64,000 nucleotides of DNA, taken from Microbacterium sp. M28 (GTDB lineage Bacteria > Actinomycetota > Actinomycetes > Actinomycetales > Microbacteriaceae). Where the stretch lies: contig NZ_CP107546.1 in the NCBI RefSeq assembly GCF_025836995.1, positions 2,542,001 through 2,606,000 on the forward strand, read 5' to 3'. The notes under the pieces were generated by a model. It did no database searches, was not told the DNA's origin, and worked only from the letters and a program-made list of their open reading frames with translations. Every line of letters starts with the position of its first letter. Positions within the stretch are counted from its first letter, which is position 1. Below are positions 13,115-21,489 of the stretch, one piece after another. Position numbers and translations under genes: made by a program.

Positions 13115-13944
13115 CCCTTCACGGCTCCCGACACGAGGCCGGCGGACAGACGGCGCTGGACGATGACGAAGAAGATCATGACCGGGATCGTGATGATCGT
13201 CGAGGCGGCCATGATGCTGCCCCAGTCATTCGAGTGCAGGCCGAAGAAGGACTTCAGACCGATCGCGACCGTGTACTGGTCGGTCGCGCCGCCCAGCATC
13301 GTCATGGCGAAGATGAACTCGTTCCACGCCGTGATGAAGCTGAACACGCTCGTGGCGACCAGGCCCGGCATCACCAGCGGCAGCAGCACGGAGCGGAACA
13401 TCCGCCACCAGCTGGCACCGTCGATGTAGGCGGCCTCCTCCAGCTCGATCGGCACCGCGGCGACGAAGCCGCGCAGCATCCAGATGCCGAAGGCGAGCGA
13501 AAGCGCGATGTAGACGATGACCAGACCCAGCAGTGTGTTGAGCAGACCGAAGCTCTTGACCTGCAGGAACAGCGGGATCACGAGTGCCTCGAGCGGCACC
13601 ATCTGCACGACGAGGATCATCATCAGGATCGTGGTGCGGAACTTGAAGCGGAACCGCGCCACGGCGACGGCCGCGAGCAGGCAGACCAGTGCGCTGACGA
13701 GCACGGTCGCGATCGCGACGATCGCCGAGTTGCGCAGGTACACGGCGAAACCGCCGTCGGTGAGGACGTAGGCGAAGTTGTCCCACGTGAACTCCTGCGG
13801 CAGGAACGACTGCCCACCACTGGACGCCTTCGCGTCGAACGCGCTGGAGATCATCCAGTACACGGGGAACAGCGTGAAGATCAGGATGGCGGCGACGGCG
13901 ACGCCGATGCCGATGCGGGAGAGGACGGACGGACGGGTGCTCAC
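13111..13944 (-). CDS. carbohydrate ABC transporter permease (MalG type)
   Basis: A 277-residue inner-membrane permease of the MalG/LacG class with six predicted helices. The EAA motif is EEAAYIDGASWWRMFRSVLLPL. The GTG start at 13944 overlaps the stop of the partner permease (GTGA). It forms the translocation pore with the product of 13941-14918. No ATPase is encoded in the operon; as in many actinobacterial sugar importers, a shared MsiK-type ATPase elsewhere is likely. Confidence 0.92.
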   Translation of the reverse strand: MSTRPSVLSRIGIGVAVAAILIFTLFPVYWMISSAFDAKASSGGQSFLPQEFTWDNFAYVLTDGGFAVYLRNSAIVAIATVLVSALVCLLAAVAVARFRFKFRTTILMMILVVQMVPLEALVIPLFLQVKSFGLLNTLLGLVIVYIALSLAFGIWMLRGFVAAVPIELEEAAYIDGASWWRMFRSVLLPLVMPGLVATSVFSFITAWNEFIFAMTMLGGATDQYTVAIGLKSFFGLHSNDWGSIMAASTIITIPVMIFFVIVQRRLSAGLVSGAVKG

Positions 13945-14918
13945 AGTTCGTCCTCCTTCATGAGCGAGCGGATGTACACGATCGTGATGCCGATCAGCAC
14001 GAGGGTCAGCAGCACGGCCAGCGCCGCACCGAAGCCGTAGCGGTTCTGACCGAACGACTCGACGTACGACCACACACCGAGGTTCAGCACCGTGCGGTTC
14101 GATCCGGATCCGCCGGGCATCAGATACACCTGCGCGAAGACCTTGAAGTCCCAGATCGTGGACAGGATGATCACGACCGAGAAGACCGGACGCAGCGTCG
14201 GGAAGATGATCTGCCAGAAGCGACGCCACGCGCCTGCGCCGTCGAGAGCGGCGGCCTCGAGCATCTCCTTCGAGACGCCGAGGAGCCCTGCCAGCACCGT
14301 GACGGCGACGAACGGGAAGCCGTGGTGCACGACGTTCAGCAGCACGATGGCGTAGAACGACCACTGGTTCGTGAACCAGTTGACCGGACCGTCGATGAGG
14401 CCCAGCTCCAGCAGCATGGCGTTGAAGATGCCCTTGTCGGCATCGAAGATGAAGGTCCAGACGTACGTGCCCGTGACCGCGGGCATGGCCCACGCGATCA
14501 TGATGCAGCTGGAGACGATGGTGCGCCAGAGGGTGCCGAGGCGGGCCAGCAGCAGCGCGACGAGCGTGCCGAGGGCGACGGTGGTGAACACGGCGACGGC
14601 GGCGAAGCCGACGGTGTTCGGCAGCACGACGCTCCACAGCGTGGAGTTCGTCAGCGCCTCGATGTAGTTCTCGAACCCGATGAAGTTGGGCTCACCGGTG
14701 TTGATCTCGCGAAGCCCGTAGTCCTGCAGCGAGTACAGGAACACCTGCACCAGCGGCCACAGCATGAGGCCCGCCAGGATGATCAGCCCTGGGGCCAGCA
14801 GCACCCACGGTCGCGCCTTGGCCCATGTGAGGACCCGGCTCTTTCGGCCGCCGGCCACGGAGGCGGGGGTGTTCCCCGCCTCCGTGGTGGTCGGCACTGG
14901 TGCTTGCACCATCGACAT
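13941..14918 (-). CDS. carbohydrate ABC transporter permease (MalF type)
   Basis: A 325-residue MalF/LacF-class permease. A disordered N-terminus of about 30 residues precedes the first helix (PWVLLAPGLIILAGLMLWPL). The EAA loop reads LEAAALDGAGAWRRFWQIIFPTL. Starts at ATG 14918, with ATG 14912 as an in-frame alternative. Sits 24 bases downstream of the binding-protein gene and overlaps the MalG-type gene. Confidence 0.92.
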   Translation of the reverse strand: MSMVQAPVPTTTEAGNTPASVAGGRKSRVLTWAKARPWVLLAPGLIILAGLMLWPLVQVFLYSLQDYGLREINTGEPNFIGFENYIEALTNSTLWSVVLPNTVGFAAVAVFTTVALGTLVALLLARLGTLWRTIVSSCIMIAWAMPAVTGTYVWTFIFDADKGIFNAMLLELGLIDGPVNWFTNQWSFYAIVLLNVVHHGFPFVAVTVLAGLLGVSKEMLEAAALDGAGAWRRFWQIIFPTLRPVFSVVIILSTIWDFKVFAQVYLMPGGSGSNRTVLNLGVWSYVESFGQNRYGFGAALAVLLTLVLIGITIVYIRSLMKEDEL

Positions 14919-14942
14919 GAAGGAATACGTCCTTAGTTGTTG

Positions 14943-16238
14943 TTACTGGTTGAGCAGCTCGGTCATCTCGGCCGCGGCATCCTTCGCCGCGGTCTCGACG
15001 TCCTTCTGTCCGCTGAGGATCGACTGCATCATGGCGTTCGTCGTCTTCTTCGCCTGGACGGCGCCGAAGTTCGGCGTGACGGGCACGGATGCGCCGCCTT
15101 CCACCATCTGCTCGGCGAACGGAGCCACGAGCGGGTCGGTCGAGGCGAGAGCCTCCTCCATCGCGGACTGGACGCCCGGGAAGTAGCCCGTCTCGTTCGC
15201 CCACTGCTCGGCGAAGTCGCCGGTGGTCATGAGCTCGACGAGCTTCCACGCCAGGTCGGCGTTCTCGGTGGTGTTGAACACCGACAGGTGCGATCCACCG
15301 AGGACGGACGGGGCGATGCCGCCGTCCTTTCCGGGGATGACCGCTGCGCCGAGCTTGCCCTCGAGGTCGGGGTTGGCCTCGAGGATGGCGTTCGGCGTCC
15401 AGGAGCCCGAGAGCATCATGGCGACGTTGCCGGCGACGAACGCGTCACGCAGGTCCGTCTCCTTCCACGTCGTGGCGCCGGCCGACGAGAAGCCGTGCTT
15501 GGTGGCCAGATCCGTGTAGAACTGGATGCCCTCCTGCGACTCGGCGCTGTCCATCTCGCTGGTCCAGGTGTCGCCGTCGAGCGTGGCGATCTCGCCGCCT
15601 GCACCCCAGACCCAGGGGTAGACCTGGAACTCGGCGTCACCGGGAACCGGGAACGGCATGATCTCGGGGTGCGCGGCCTTGATGGCCTCGCCAGCGGCGA
15701 TGATGTCGTCCCAGGTCTTCGGAGCCTCGAGTCCGAGCTCCTCGAAGATGTCGGCGCGGTAGATGATCGAGCGGACGCCGGCGTACCAGGGCATGCCGTA
15801 CAGCTCGTCGTCGTAGGTGCCCGCGACCTCGAGGCCTTCGACGAGGTCGTCGCGCAGGCCGTCCTCGGCGTCGACGTACTCGTCGATCGGCAGCAGGGCG
15901 CCGGCGTCGGCGAACTCGGCCGTCCAGGTGGTGCCGGTCTCCGCGATGTCGGGGGTCGTGCCACCGGCGATCGAGGTCACGAAACGGTCGTGCGCGTCAG
16001 CCCACTGGACCTCTTCGAACTCGACCTTCGCGCCGGTCTCCTCCTTGAACTCCGCGGCGACCTCGTCGAGGAAGGCGGTGGAGTCCGGGTTGGTGCCCTG
16101 CATGATCCAGACGGTGAGGGTCTTGCCCTCGCCATTGGCGCTGTCGCCGCCGTTGCCGCCGCTGTCGCCGGCGCAGGCCGCCAGGCCCAGCGTCGCCGTG
16201 ACGCCGAGCGCCACGAGGGGAAGAATGCGCTTCTTCAT
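14943..16238 (-). CDS. extracellular sugar-binding lipoprotein
   Basis: A 431-residue family 1 solute-binding protein. Lipobox LAAC at residues 18-21 followed by a Gly/Asn/Ser-rich linker predicts a lipoprotein. The fold markers TLTVWIMQGTNPDS, the aromatic MPWYAGVRSIIYRADIFEELGL and TWDDIIAAGEAIKAA are typical of disaccharide binders. ATG at 16238 with GAGGAG nine bases upstream. First gene of a four-gene operon (SBP, two permeases, NagZ-like enzyme); that company makes GlcNAc-containing oligosaccharides the best guess for ligand. Confidence 0.92.
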   Translation of the reverse strand: MKKRILPLVALGVTATLGLAACAGDSGGNGGDSANGEGKTLTVWIMQGTNPDSTAFLDEVAAEFKEETGAKVEFEEVQWADAHDRFVTSIAGGTTPDIAETGTTWTAEFADAGALLPIDEYVDAEDGLRDDLVEGLEVAGTYDDELYGMPWYAGVRSIIYRADIFEELGLEAPKTWDDIIAAGEAIKAAHPEIMPFPVPGDAEFQVYPWVWGAGGEIATLDGDTWTSEMDSAESQEGIQFYTDLATKHGFSSAGATTWKETDLRDAFVAGNVAMMLSGSWTPNAILEANPDLEGKLGAAVIPGKDGGIAPSVLGGSHLSVFNTTENADLAWKLVELMTTGDFAEQWANETGYFPGVQSAMEEALASTDPLVAPFAEQMVEGGASVPVTPNFGAVQAKKTTNAMMQSILSGQKDVETAAKDAAAEMTELLNQ

Positions 16239-16299
16239 CGGTGAAATCTCCTCATTGAAAACAGCCTCGCCACGCTGGGATGCATGTCGATCAGGAAAA

Positions 16300-16328
16300 A
16301 GTATTCACGACTAACAAACTACCTGCAA
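16300..16328 (-). promoter_or_regulatory. candidate promoter of the sugar ABC operon
   Basis: Minus-strand TTGCAG (16323-16328), 17-base spacer, AATACT (16300-16305). The surrounding 60 bases are distinctly AT-rich for this genome. No clear operator is visible. Confidence 0.4.
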
Positions 16329-16375
16329 CTTCTGAACACGATCGTCATCGAGCCGTAACACGTACGCTGGGGACC

Positions 16376-17236
16376 ATGGGACGGTCGCGCGCACGGGATG
16401 TCGAGCATCCGAGGGCGACCCTCGATCACGGCGGAATCGCGACCATCGAGCCCAGCGAGTTCACCAGCGGTTTCGAACTGGTGGTCGACGGGACGCCGCA
16501 GTCGCACGTGGATCTGGACGACCCGACCCACCTGCATTTCGAGTACGTCGTCCGGATGGGCGCGGTGATCGACCAGCTGCCCGGTTCGGCTCTGACGGCG
16601 GTGCATCTGGGCGCGGGGGCCCTGACGATCCCGCGCTATATCGAGGCGACACGGCCGGGTTCCCGCCAGCAGGTGATCGAACTCGAGGCTCCGCTCGCGG
16701 CTCTGGTGCGCGAACATCTCCCCCTTCCCCGAGGCGCGTCGATCCGGATCCGCATCGGCGACGCGCGCGACGGTGCGACGCGCCTGCCGCCCGCCATGAC
16801 GGGATCCTGCGATCTCGTCGTCTCCGACGTGTACTCCGGCGCGCAGACCCCCGCGCACCTGACGAGCGTGGAGTTCTATCGGGAGCTGTCGACCCTGCTG
16901 GCCCCGACCGGGGTCCTCCTCGTGAACGTGGCGGACGGACCGGGACTCGCCTTCGCCCGGAGGCAGGTCGCGACCATCTCGGCCGTCCTCCCGGAGGTGG
17001 CCGTCCTCGCCGACACGCAAGTGCTCAAGGGGCGCCGGTTCGGCAATCTGGTGATCGCGGCATCCGCCTCGCCTCTTCCGACCGAATGGCTGCCCCGGAT
17101 GCTGGCCGCCGGTCCGCACCCGGCCAAGATCGCGCAGGGCGCAGAGGTGACCGCCTTCGCCCAGGGAGCGCGGATCGTCACGGATGCCGATGCGACGGCA
17201 TCCCCGAAGCCGGACGCATCGATCTTCCTGCGCTGA
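16376..17236 (+). CDS. spermidine synthase-like SAM-fold protein
   Basis: A 286-residue protein with the Rossmann-like fold of spermidine synthases and SAM methyltransferases: VHLGAGALTIPRYIEA (cofactor loop), VIELEAPLA, IGDARDG, then CDLVVSDVYSG. True aminopropyltransferases carry an acidic D..DP gate after the last strand; here it is replaced by SDVYSG, so it is probably not a spermidine synthase. It may bind SAM or decarboxylated SAM. ATG 16376 is seven bases after TACGCT (16363-16368), with no Shine-Dalgarno sequence, so leaderless. Divergent from the sugar ABC operon. Confidence 0.78.
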   Translation: MGRSRARDVEHPRATLDHGGIATIEPSEFTSGFELVVDGTPQSHVDLDDPTHLHFEYVVRMGAVIDQLPGSALTAVHLGAGALTIPRYIEATRPGSRQQVIELEAPLAALVREHLPLPRGASIRIRIGDARDGATRLPPAMTGSCDLVVSDVYSGAQTPAHLTSVEFYRELSTLLAPTGVLLVNVADGPGLAFARRQVATISAVLPEVAVLADTQVLKGRRFGNLVIAASASPLPTEWLPRMLAAGPHPAKIAQGAEVTAFAQGARIVTDADATASPKPDASIFLR

Positions 17237-17339
17237 CGCCGCTCGATCCGACACCGATCTGGGCATCCGGGGCGTGCCGCCCTGCGAGCGCGCGCACCGG
17301 CGGGCAGACTGGATGGTGGCGCTGCGGAAGGGAGAGCAC

Positions 17340-17867
17340 ATGAGTTACATCCGGGGTTATGACTCCGACACCCTTCGGGAACTGGTCGATGAGACCGAGT
17401 GCGCACGGCGGCTCGCGGAGATCGAATCGCAGCGGAGTCTGCCGGCGATGCTGGAGCGGGTCTGGCTGCTGAAGGTCCTCGATCGGTTGGACGAGGCGCT
17501 GACGCTGGCGGACGAGGCCGTCCGACAGGCACGGATGGCCGGCACCCGCAAGGACGTGCTTCGAGCCCGAGTGCTGCACGCCACGATCCTGCAGTACCGC
17601 GGAGCCCACGCCGCCGCCGATCAGGAGCTCGCGACCTGCGCCGATGAGGCCGAGGGCCAGCGGTGGGCGTCGATCGCGGCGTTCGCGCATCAGCATCGAG
17701 GCAAAAACGCTCTCGACTCCGGCGATTTCGAACAGGCCAAGGAGAGCTTCAAACAGTCGCTGTTCCTCCGTCGCGAGACCGGCGCGCAGGACAAGGACCT
17801 CGAGACCGTCCTGCTGGCGATCGAGACCGTCGAGCGACGCCGCGTGGAGTCTCCGGTCGCGATCTGA
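17340..17867 (+). CDS. tetratricopeptide repeat protein
   Basis: A 175-residue all-helical cytoplasmic protein with three to four TPR-like helix pairs (for example RLDEALTLADEAVRQARMAG, about residues 40-60, and LDSGDFEQAKESFKQSLFLR, about residues 123-142). AGGGAGA lies six to seven bases before the ATG at 17340. It probably acts as a protein-binding scaffold; no catalytic residues or membrane segments are visible. It lies between the SpeE-like and SprT-like genes on the same strand. Confidence 0.75.
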   Translation: MSYIRGYDSDTLRELVDETECARRLAEIESQRSLPAMLERVWLLKVLDRLDEALTLADEAVRQARMAGTRKDVLRARVLHATILQYRGAHAAADQELATCADEAEGQRWASIAAFAHQHRGKNALDSGDFEQAKESFKQSLFLRRETGAQDKDLETVLLAIETVERRRVESPVAI

Positions 17868-17926
17868 CGCGTTGCGACGGCGCCGATGTCGGCGCGGATG
17901 TCGGCGCGGTGATCTAGCCTGATCGT

Positions 17927-18415
17927 ATGGCCGAATTGGACCGTGTGCGCATCTGGGGCGAGGCGCTCATCCGAATGCATCTCGACGAGAGCTGGACGTT
18001 CGGATTCGACAACGCCAAGCGTCGAGCCGGACAGTGCGACTACCGCACCAAGCGCATCTCCGTGTCGCGGTACCTCGCGGCCCGATTCGACGATGACGAG
18101 GTCCACCAGGTGCTGCTGCACGAGGTCGCGCACGCCCTCGCGGGTCATCAGGCCGGCCACGGCGCGGCCTGGCAGCGCGTCGCCCGAGAACTGGGCTACG
18201 TCGGCGGCACGACGCACCACGGCGAGACGGCGACCGAACTGGCGCCGTGGGTCGGGCGCTGTCCCGCAGGGCACGTGACCTACCGGCACCGGCGCCCGTC
18301 GCGCGCCACCAGCTGCGCGAAGTGCTCCCGCAGTTACGACGCGCGATTCCAGTTCGAGTGGACGCGCCGCGAGATCACCGCCGCGACGAAGCTGGCCGCG
18401 CAGACGCCGCGCTGA
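17927..18415 (+). CDS. SprT-like zinc metalloprotein
   Basis: A 162-residue SprT-family protein. The zinc-protease motif HEVAH is at residues 65-69 with a further His in GHQAGHGAAW (74 and 78), and a C-terminal zinc-ribbon-like element has paired cysteines (RCPAGH ... CAKCSRSY). SprT/Spartan proteins cut DNA-crosslinked proteins in eukaryotes; the bacterial role is unproven. ATG 17927 is six bases after TAGCCT (17915-17920), a leaderless arrangement. Ends six bases before the convergent ComB-like gene. Confidence 0.85.
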   Translation: MAELDRVRIWGEALIRMHLDESWTFGFDNAKRRAGQCDYRTKRISVSRYLAARFDDDEVHQVLLHEVAHALAGHQAGHGAAWQRVARELGYVGGTTHHGETATELAPWVGRCPAGHVTYRHRRPSRATSCAKCSRSYDARFQFEWTRREITAATKLAAQTPR

Positions 18416-18421
18416 CCCGGT

Positions 18422-19081
18422 TCAGTCGAACGCGACGAACCGGTCGCCACGCAGCACCGGGACGACGTCGACGGCATCCAGCTCGGCGGCGGCGGCCGTC
18501 GTCGCCGGGGAGATCCCGGATGCCGCCATGCGCGCGGTCGAGGCGACGCCGTCCACGAGCTCGCGTCCGGAGCCGGATGCCGAGAGCAGGTGGCGCAGTG
18601 CGCCGCGGAGTCCGCGTGCCGATTCGGCGGCGACGGCCGCTTCGGGGGATGTGTGATCGATGCCGAGGTCACCGAGCGCCGCGATGATGGCTCCGGCGCC
18701 GAGCTGGTCCTCGATCGCGAACCGCAGGCCGCCGTCCGGCGTCAGCTCTCCGGCTGCGATCACAGCGACGGAGGTCCGCTGCTGACGCTGCTCCTGGATC
18801 GCCATGACCGCTCGCGCGACGGCCGAGGCGTTGCGCAGACCTCCGATCAGCACCGTCGCGGCTTCCGATGCGGCTGCGGCCACGGCGGCGCCGTTCGACG
18901 ACCACTCGACGGCGTCAGCGAGCTCGACGTCGACTCCCGCCGCCACGACATCCGGGAGCGTCGAGGAGAAGCGCAGCACGTCGACCACGACCACGACGTC
19001 CGCCGCTGCCAGGCGTTGCAGCCCAGCGATGCCCCACTCGAAGCGGACCTGATACACGGACTGATCGAACGGCTGCGGCAT
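18422..19081 (-). CDS. 2-phosphosulfolactate phosphatase family protein (ComB-like)
   Basis: A 219-residue ComB-family protein. The N-terminal VVVVVDVLRFSSTL motif, the AVEWSSNGA region and the Gly-rich SGRELVDGV segment match the family. ComB hydrolyses 2-phosphosulfolactate in coenzyme M synthesis of methanogens; actinobacteria do not make coenzyme M by that route, so the substrate here is open. The ATG at 19081 has both GGAGGG and a TAGGCT hexamer (19088-19093) six bases upstream, so it could be leaderless or Shine-Dalgarno initiated. Confidence 0.82.
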   Translation of the reverse strand: MPQPFDQSVYQVRFEWGIAGLQRLAAADVVVVVDVLRFSSTLPDVVAAGVDVELADAVEWSSNGAAVAAAASEAATVLIGGLRNASAVARAVMAIQEQRQQRTSVAVIAAGELTPDGGLRFAIEDQLGAGAIIAALGDLGIDHTSPEAAVAAESARGLRGALRHLLSASGSGRELVDGVASTARMAASGISPATTAAAAELDAVDVVPVLRGDRFVAFD

Positions 19082-19194
19082 CCCTCCAGCCTATTCATGC
19101 CGCGAGACTTGCCTTGCGAGGCGAGACAGACCTGGGCAGGCCAAGCCTCACCCCGCAGAGCAAGCTCGCGAAGGGGAACGGACGGGGTGGGCGG

Positions 19195-20649
19195 TCAGTC
19201 GACGGCCAGAGCCTCGACCGGCGCGACTCTCGTGGCGAGGCGGGTGGGCGTCGCCGCGGCGACCAGCGTGAGCACGGCGGTGGCGACGACGATCACGACC
19301 AGAGGGATCCACGGCACAGCGGGGGCGACCAGACCGGCGGTTCCGAAGTCCGGGGGCATCCGCACCGAGGCGAGCAGCGACTGCGCGGCGATCCAGCCGT
19401 ACAGCACACCGAGCACGAGCCCGGTCAGCGTTGCGGTGATGGTGATGTGCGCCGCCTCCAGCAGGATCATGCGTCGCACCTGTTTGTTGGACAGCCCGAT
19501 CGCCCGCAGCAGCCCGAGTTCGCGTCGGCGCTGCACGACGCCGATGGTCAGCAGGTTCACCAGTCCGACGGCGGCGATCACCGCCGAGATGCCGACCAGC
19601 ACCATCATGACGGCGGCGAAGCTGTCCATGATGATCGAGAACTGCTCGTCCAGCTCTCCCCCGGCGGCCTTGATCAGCAGCGCCTTCACCGATTCCAACG
19701 CCACCGCGAACATCGTCACGAGCGTCACGCCCATCACGACGCCGATCGCCATGCGGCTGGAACGCTCCGGGTATCGCAGCGCGTTCTCGGCCGCGAGCCG
19801 GGCGGTCGCCGACGTGCCGAACAACCGACCGACCGCCCGCAGCACCGGCGGCATGAAGAGCACGGCCCCGAGCGAAAGCCCGGTGAACGAGAGCAGTCCG
19901 CCGAAGAACGCGATGACCACGCCGAGCGGGGTCACCAGGCCCACCATGATGCCGAAGACCAGCAGTGCGGCTCCGACGATGAGGAGGATCAGGGCGCCGA
20001 CGTGCCGGGCCGGACGCCCTGCGGCATCCTCATGGGTCCGCTCGACCGCGCCGCCGATCGCCTGCAGCGGCGTCACGGAGAGCACGCGACGGGATCCGGC
20101 CCAGGCCGCGACCCAGGTCGTGAGCGCGACGCCGACGGCCGGCACGACGATCGCGTACTGGGCGAGCGAGAACTCAGGCAGAGCCCCGAGCAGACGGTCG
20201 GCGAGGACGAGGCCGAGCACGGAGACGAGCATTCCCGCGGCGAGGCCGAGCACGGCGCCGATGAGTCCGACCACGAGGCCCTGCCTGGCGACCTCCGCGC
20301 GCTGCGAGCGCGCCGTGGCCCCGATCAGCCGCATGAGCGCGATCCGCCGTGTGCGGCCGGCGATGATGGTCGAGAAGGTGTTCGCGGTCACGATCGCGGC
20401 GACGTACAGCGCGACGCCGATCAGCAGGACCGTGAGGATCGCGACGACGACGGCGAGCGTCCCGCTGTCGCCGATGTACGGGTCGGCCTTCAGCATCGTG
20501 CCGATGTAGGCGGTCGCTTCGACCAGCACGACTCCGAACGCCGAGGCGAGGCCGGCGACCAGGATGCTGGCCCCCATCCCCCGATCGCGCAGCCACGCGA
20601 GACGGGGGCCTGTCCGCGCGGTGTCGGCGATCGCCATCGCGGCGCTCAT
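19195..20649 (-). CDS. FtsX-like ABC exporter permease
   Basis: A 484-residue membrane protein with two FtsX-type domains, each with helices flanking a short extracytoplasmic loop, in the MacB/LolCE superfamily. The motifs RIALMRLIGATARSQ and RELGLLRAIGLSNKQVRRM are the paired cytoplasmic coupling regions of this class. Large periplasmic MacB domains are absent. ATG 20649 overlaps the ATPase stop (ATGA). With the ATPase it should export a lipid-like compound, peptide or antibiotic, or act in mechanotransmission; the adjacent two-component system points to envelope-stress response. Confidence 0.88.
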   Translation of the reverse strand: MSAAMAIADTARTGPRLAWLRDRGMGASILVAGLASAFGVVLVEATAYIGTMLKADPYIGDSGTLAVVVAILTVLLIGVALYVAAIVTANTFSTIIAGRTRRIALMRLIGATARSQRAEVARQGLVVGLIGAVLGLAAGMLVSVLGLVLADRLLGALPEFSLAQYAIVVPAVGVALTTWVAAWAGSRRVLSVTPLQAIGGAVERTHEDAAGRPARHVGALILLIVGAALLVFGIMVGLVTPLGVVIAFFGGLLSFTGLSLGAVLFMPPVLRAVGRLFGTSATARLAAENALRYPERSSRMAIGVVMGVTLVTMFAVALESVKALLIKAAGGELDEQFSIIMDSFAAVMMVLVGISAVIAAVGLVNLLTIGVVQRRRELGLLRAIGLSNKQVRRMILLEAAHITITATLTGLVLGVLYGWIAAQSLLASVRMPPDFGTAGLVAPAVPWIPLVVIVVATAVLTLVAAATPTRLATRVAPVEALAVD

Positions 20650-21407
20650 GCGGCCACCTCGGCGGCCAGCATGTAGGCCGCGATCTGCTCGGCGCTCTGA
20701 CGGGGGTGGTCGGCGACGATGCGTCCGTCGCCGAGGTACAGCACGCGGTCGGCATGGCTGGCGGCGATCGCGTCATGCGTGACCATCGCGATGGACTGTC
20801 CGTGCTCGCGGCTCGCGTCCGAGAGCAGCTGCAGCACCTCGCGCCCGGTCTTCGAGTCGAGGTTCCCGGTCGGCTCGTCGGCGAACACGAGATCCGGGGC
20901 CGTGGCGAGCGCCCGCGCGATCGCGACGCGCTGCTGCTGACCCCCGGAGAGCTGGTGCGGACGGTGCCGCAGACGGGAGCCGAGACCGAGCGTCTGGACC
21001 AGCCCGTCGATGCGCGCGCGCTCGATCGCACTCGGCCGGCGGCCGTCGAGCTCGAACGGCAGCATGATGTTGCCGATCGCGTCGAGCGTCGGCACGAGGT
21101 TGAAGGCCTGGAAGATGAAGCCGACGCGACGGCGGCGCAGGATCGTGAGCTCGAGATCGCCGAGGCCGGTGATCTCGGTGTCTCCGATCCATGCACGCCC
21201 CTCGGTCGGCGCGTCGAGGCCGGCCATGATGTGCATGAGCGTGGACTTGCCCGAACCGGAGGGACCCATGATGGCGGTGAACTGTCCGCGCCGGATGCCG
21301 ACGCTCACGTCGTCGAGCGCGTGAACCGCGGCATCGCCGGATCCGTAGGACTTCTTCAGATGCTGGACGCGGGCGGCGAGCCCGAGGTCGGTGGTCGTGA
21401 TCTCCAT
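20646..21407 (-). CDS. ABC exporter ATPase (MacB/LolD type)
   Basis: A 253-residue ATPase with Walker [11 protein letters not shown]-loop FQAFNLVPTLDAIGN, signature [16 protein letters not shown], Walker B VFADEPTGNLD and H-loop TH. It powers the FtsX-like permease encoded downstream. The ATG at 21407 lacks a good ribosome site but has TAGCGT (21415-21420) seven bases upstream, so it probably has its own leaderless promoter, separate from the kinase/regulator genes. An inverted repeat upstream (21434-21469) is a candidate regulator site. Confidence 0.92.
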   Translation of the reverse strand: MEITTTDLGLAARVQHLKKSYGSGDAAVHALDDVSVGIRRGQFTAIMGPSGSGKSTLMHIMAGLDAPTEGRAWIGDTEITGLGDLELTILRRRRVGFIFQAFNLVPTLDAIGNIMLPFELDGRRPSAIERARIDGLVQTLGLGSRLRHRPHQLSGGQQQRVAIARALATAPDLVFADEPTGNLDSKTGREVLQLLSDASREHGQSIAMVTHDAIAASHADRVLYLGDGRIVADHPRQSAEQIAAYMLAAEVAA

Positions 21408-21414
21408 GCCTTCG

Positions 21415-21469
21415 ACGCTATTTCCGCGCCCGGGTACGGCACATCGCCCGGCAGGCTCATCCGCCGTAC
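21415..21469 (-). promoter_or_regulatory. leaderless -10 and candidate response-regulator site for the ABC exporter
   Basis: A -10 TAGCGT (21415-21420) precedes the ATPase ATG by 7 bases. Upstream, GTACGGC (21434-21440) and GCCGTAC (21463-21469) form a perfect 7-base inverted repeat over the -20 to -55 region. It lies directly after the response-regulator gene, as expected for a site that regulator would activate from. Confidence 0.45.
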
Positions 21470-21489
21470 ATCGAGAGGATGATCTCGCG

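Noticed and set aside
17880..17910. Short direct repeat GATGTCGGCGCG (two copies) as an operator
   Set aside because: Simple tandem duplication in a GC-rich gap, without symmetry or an adjacent regulator.
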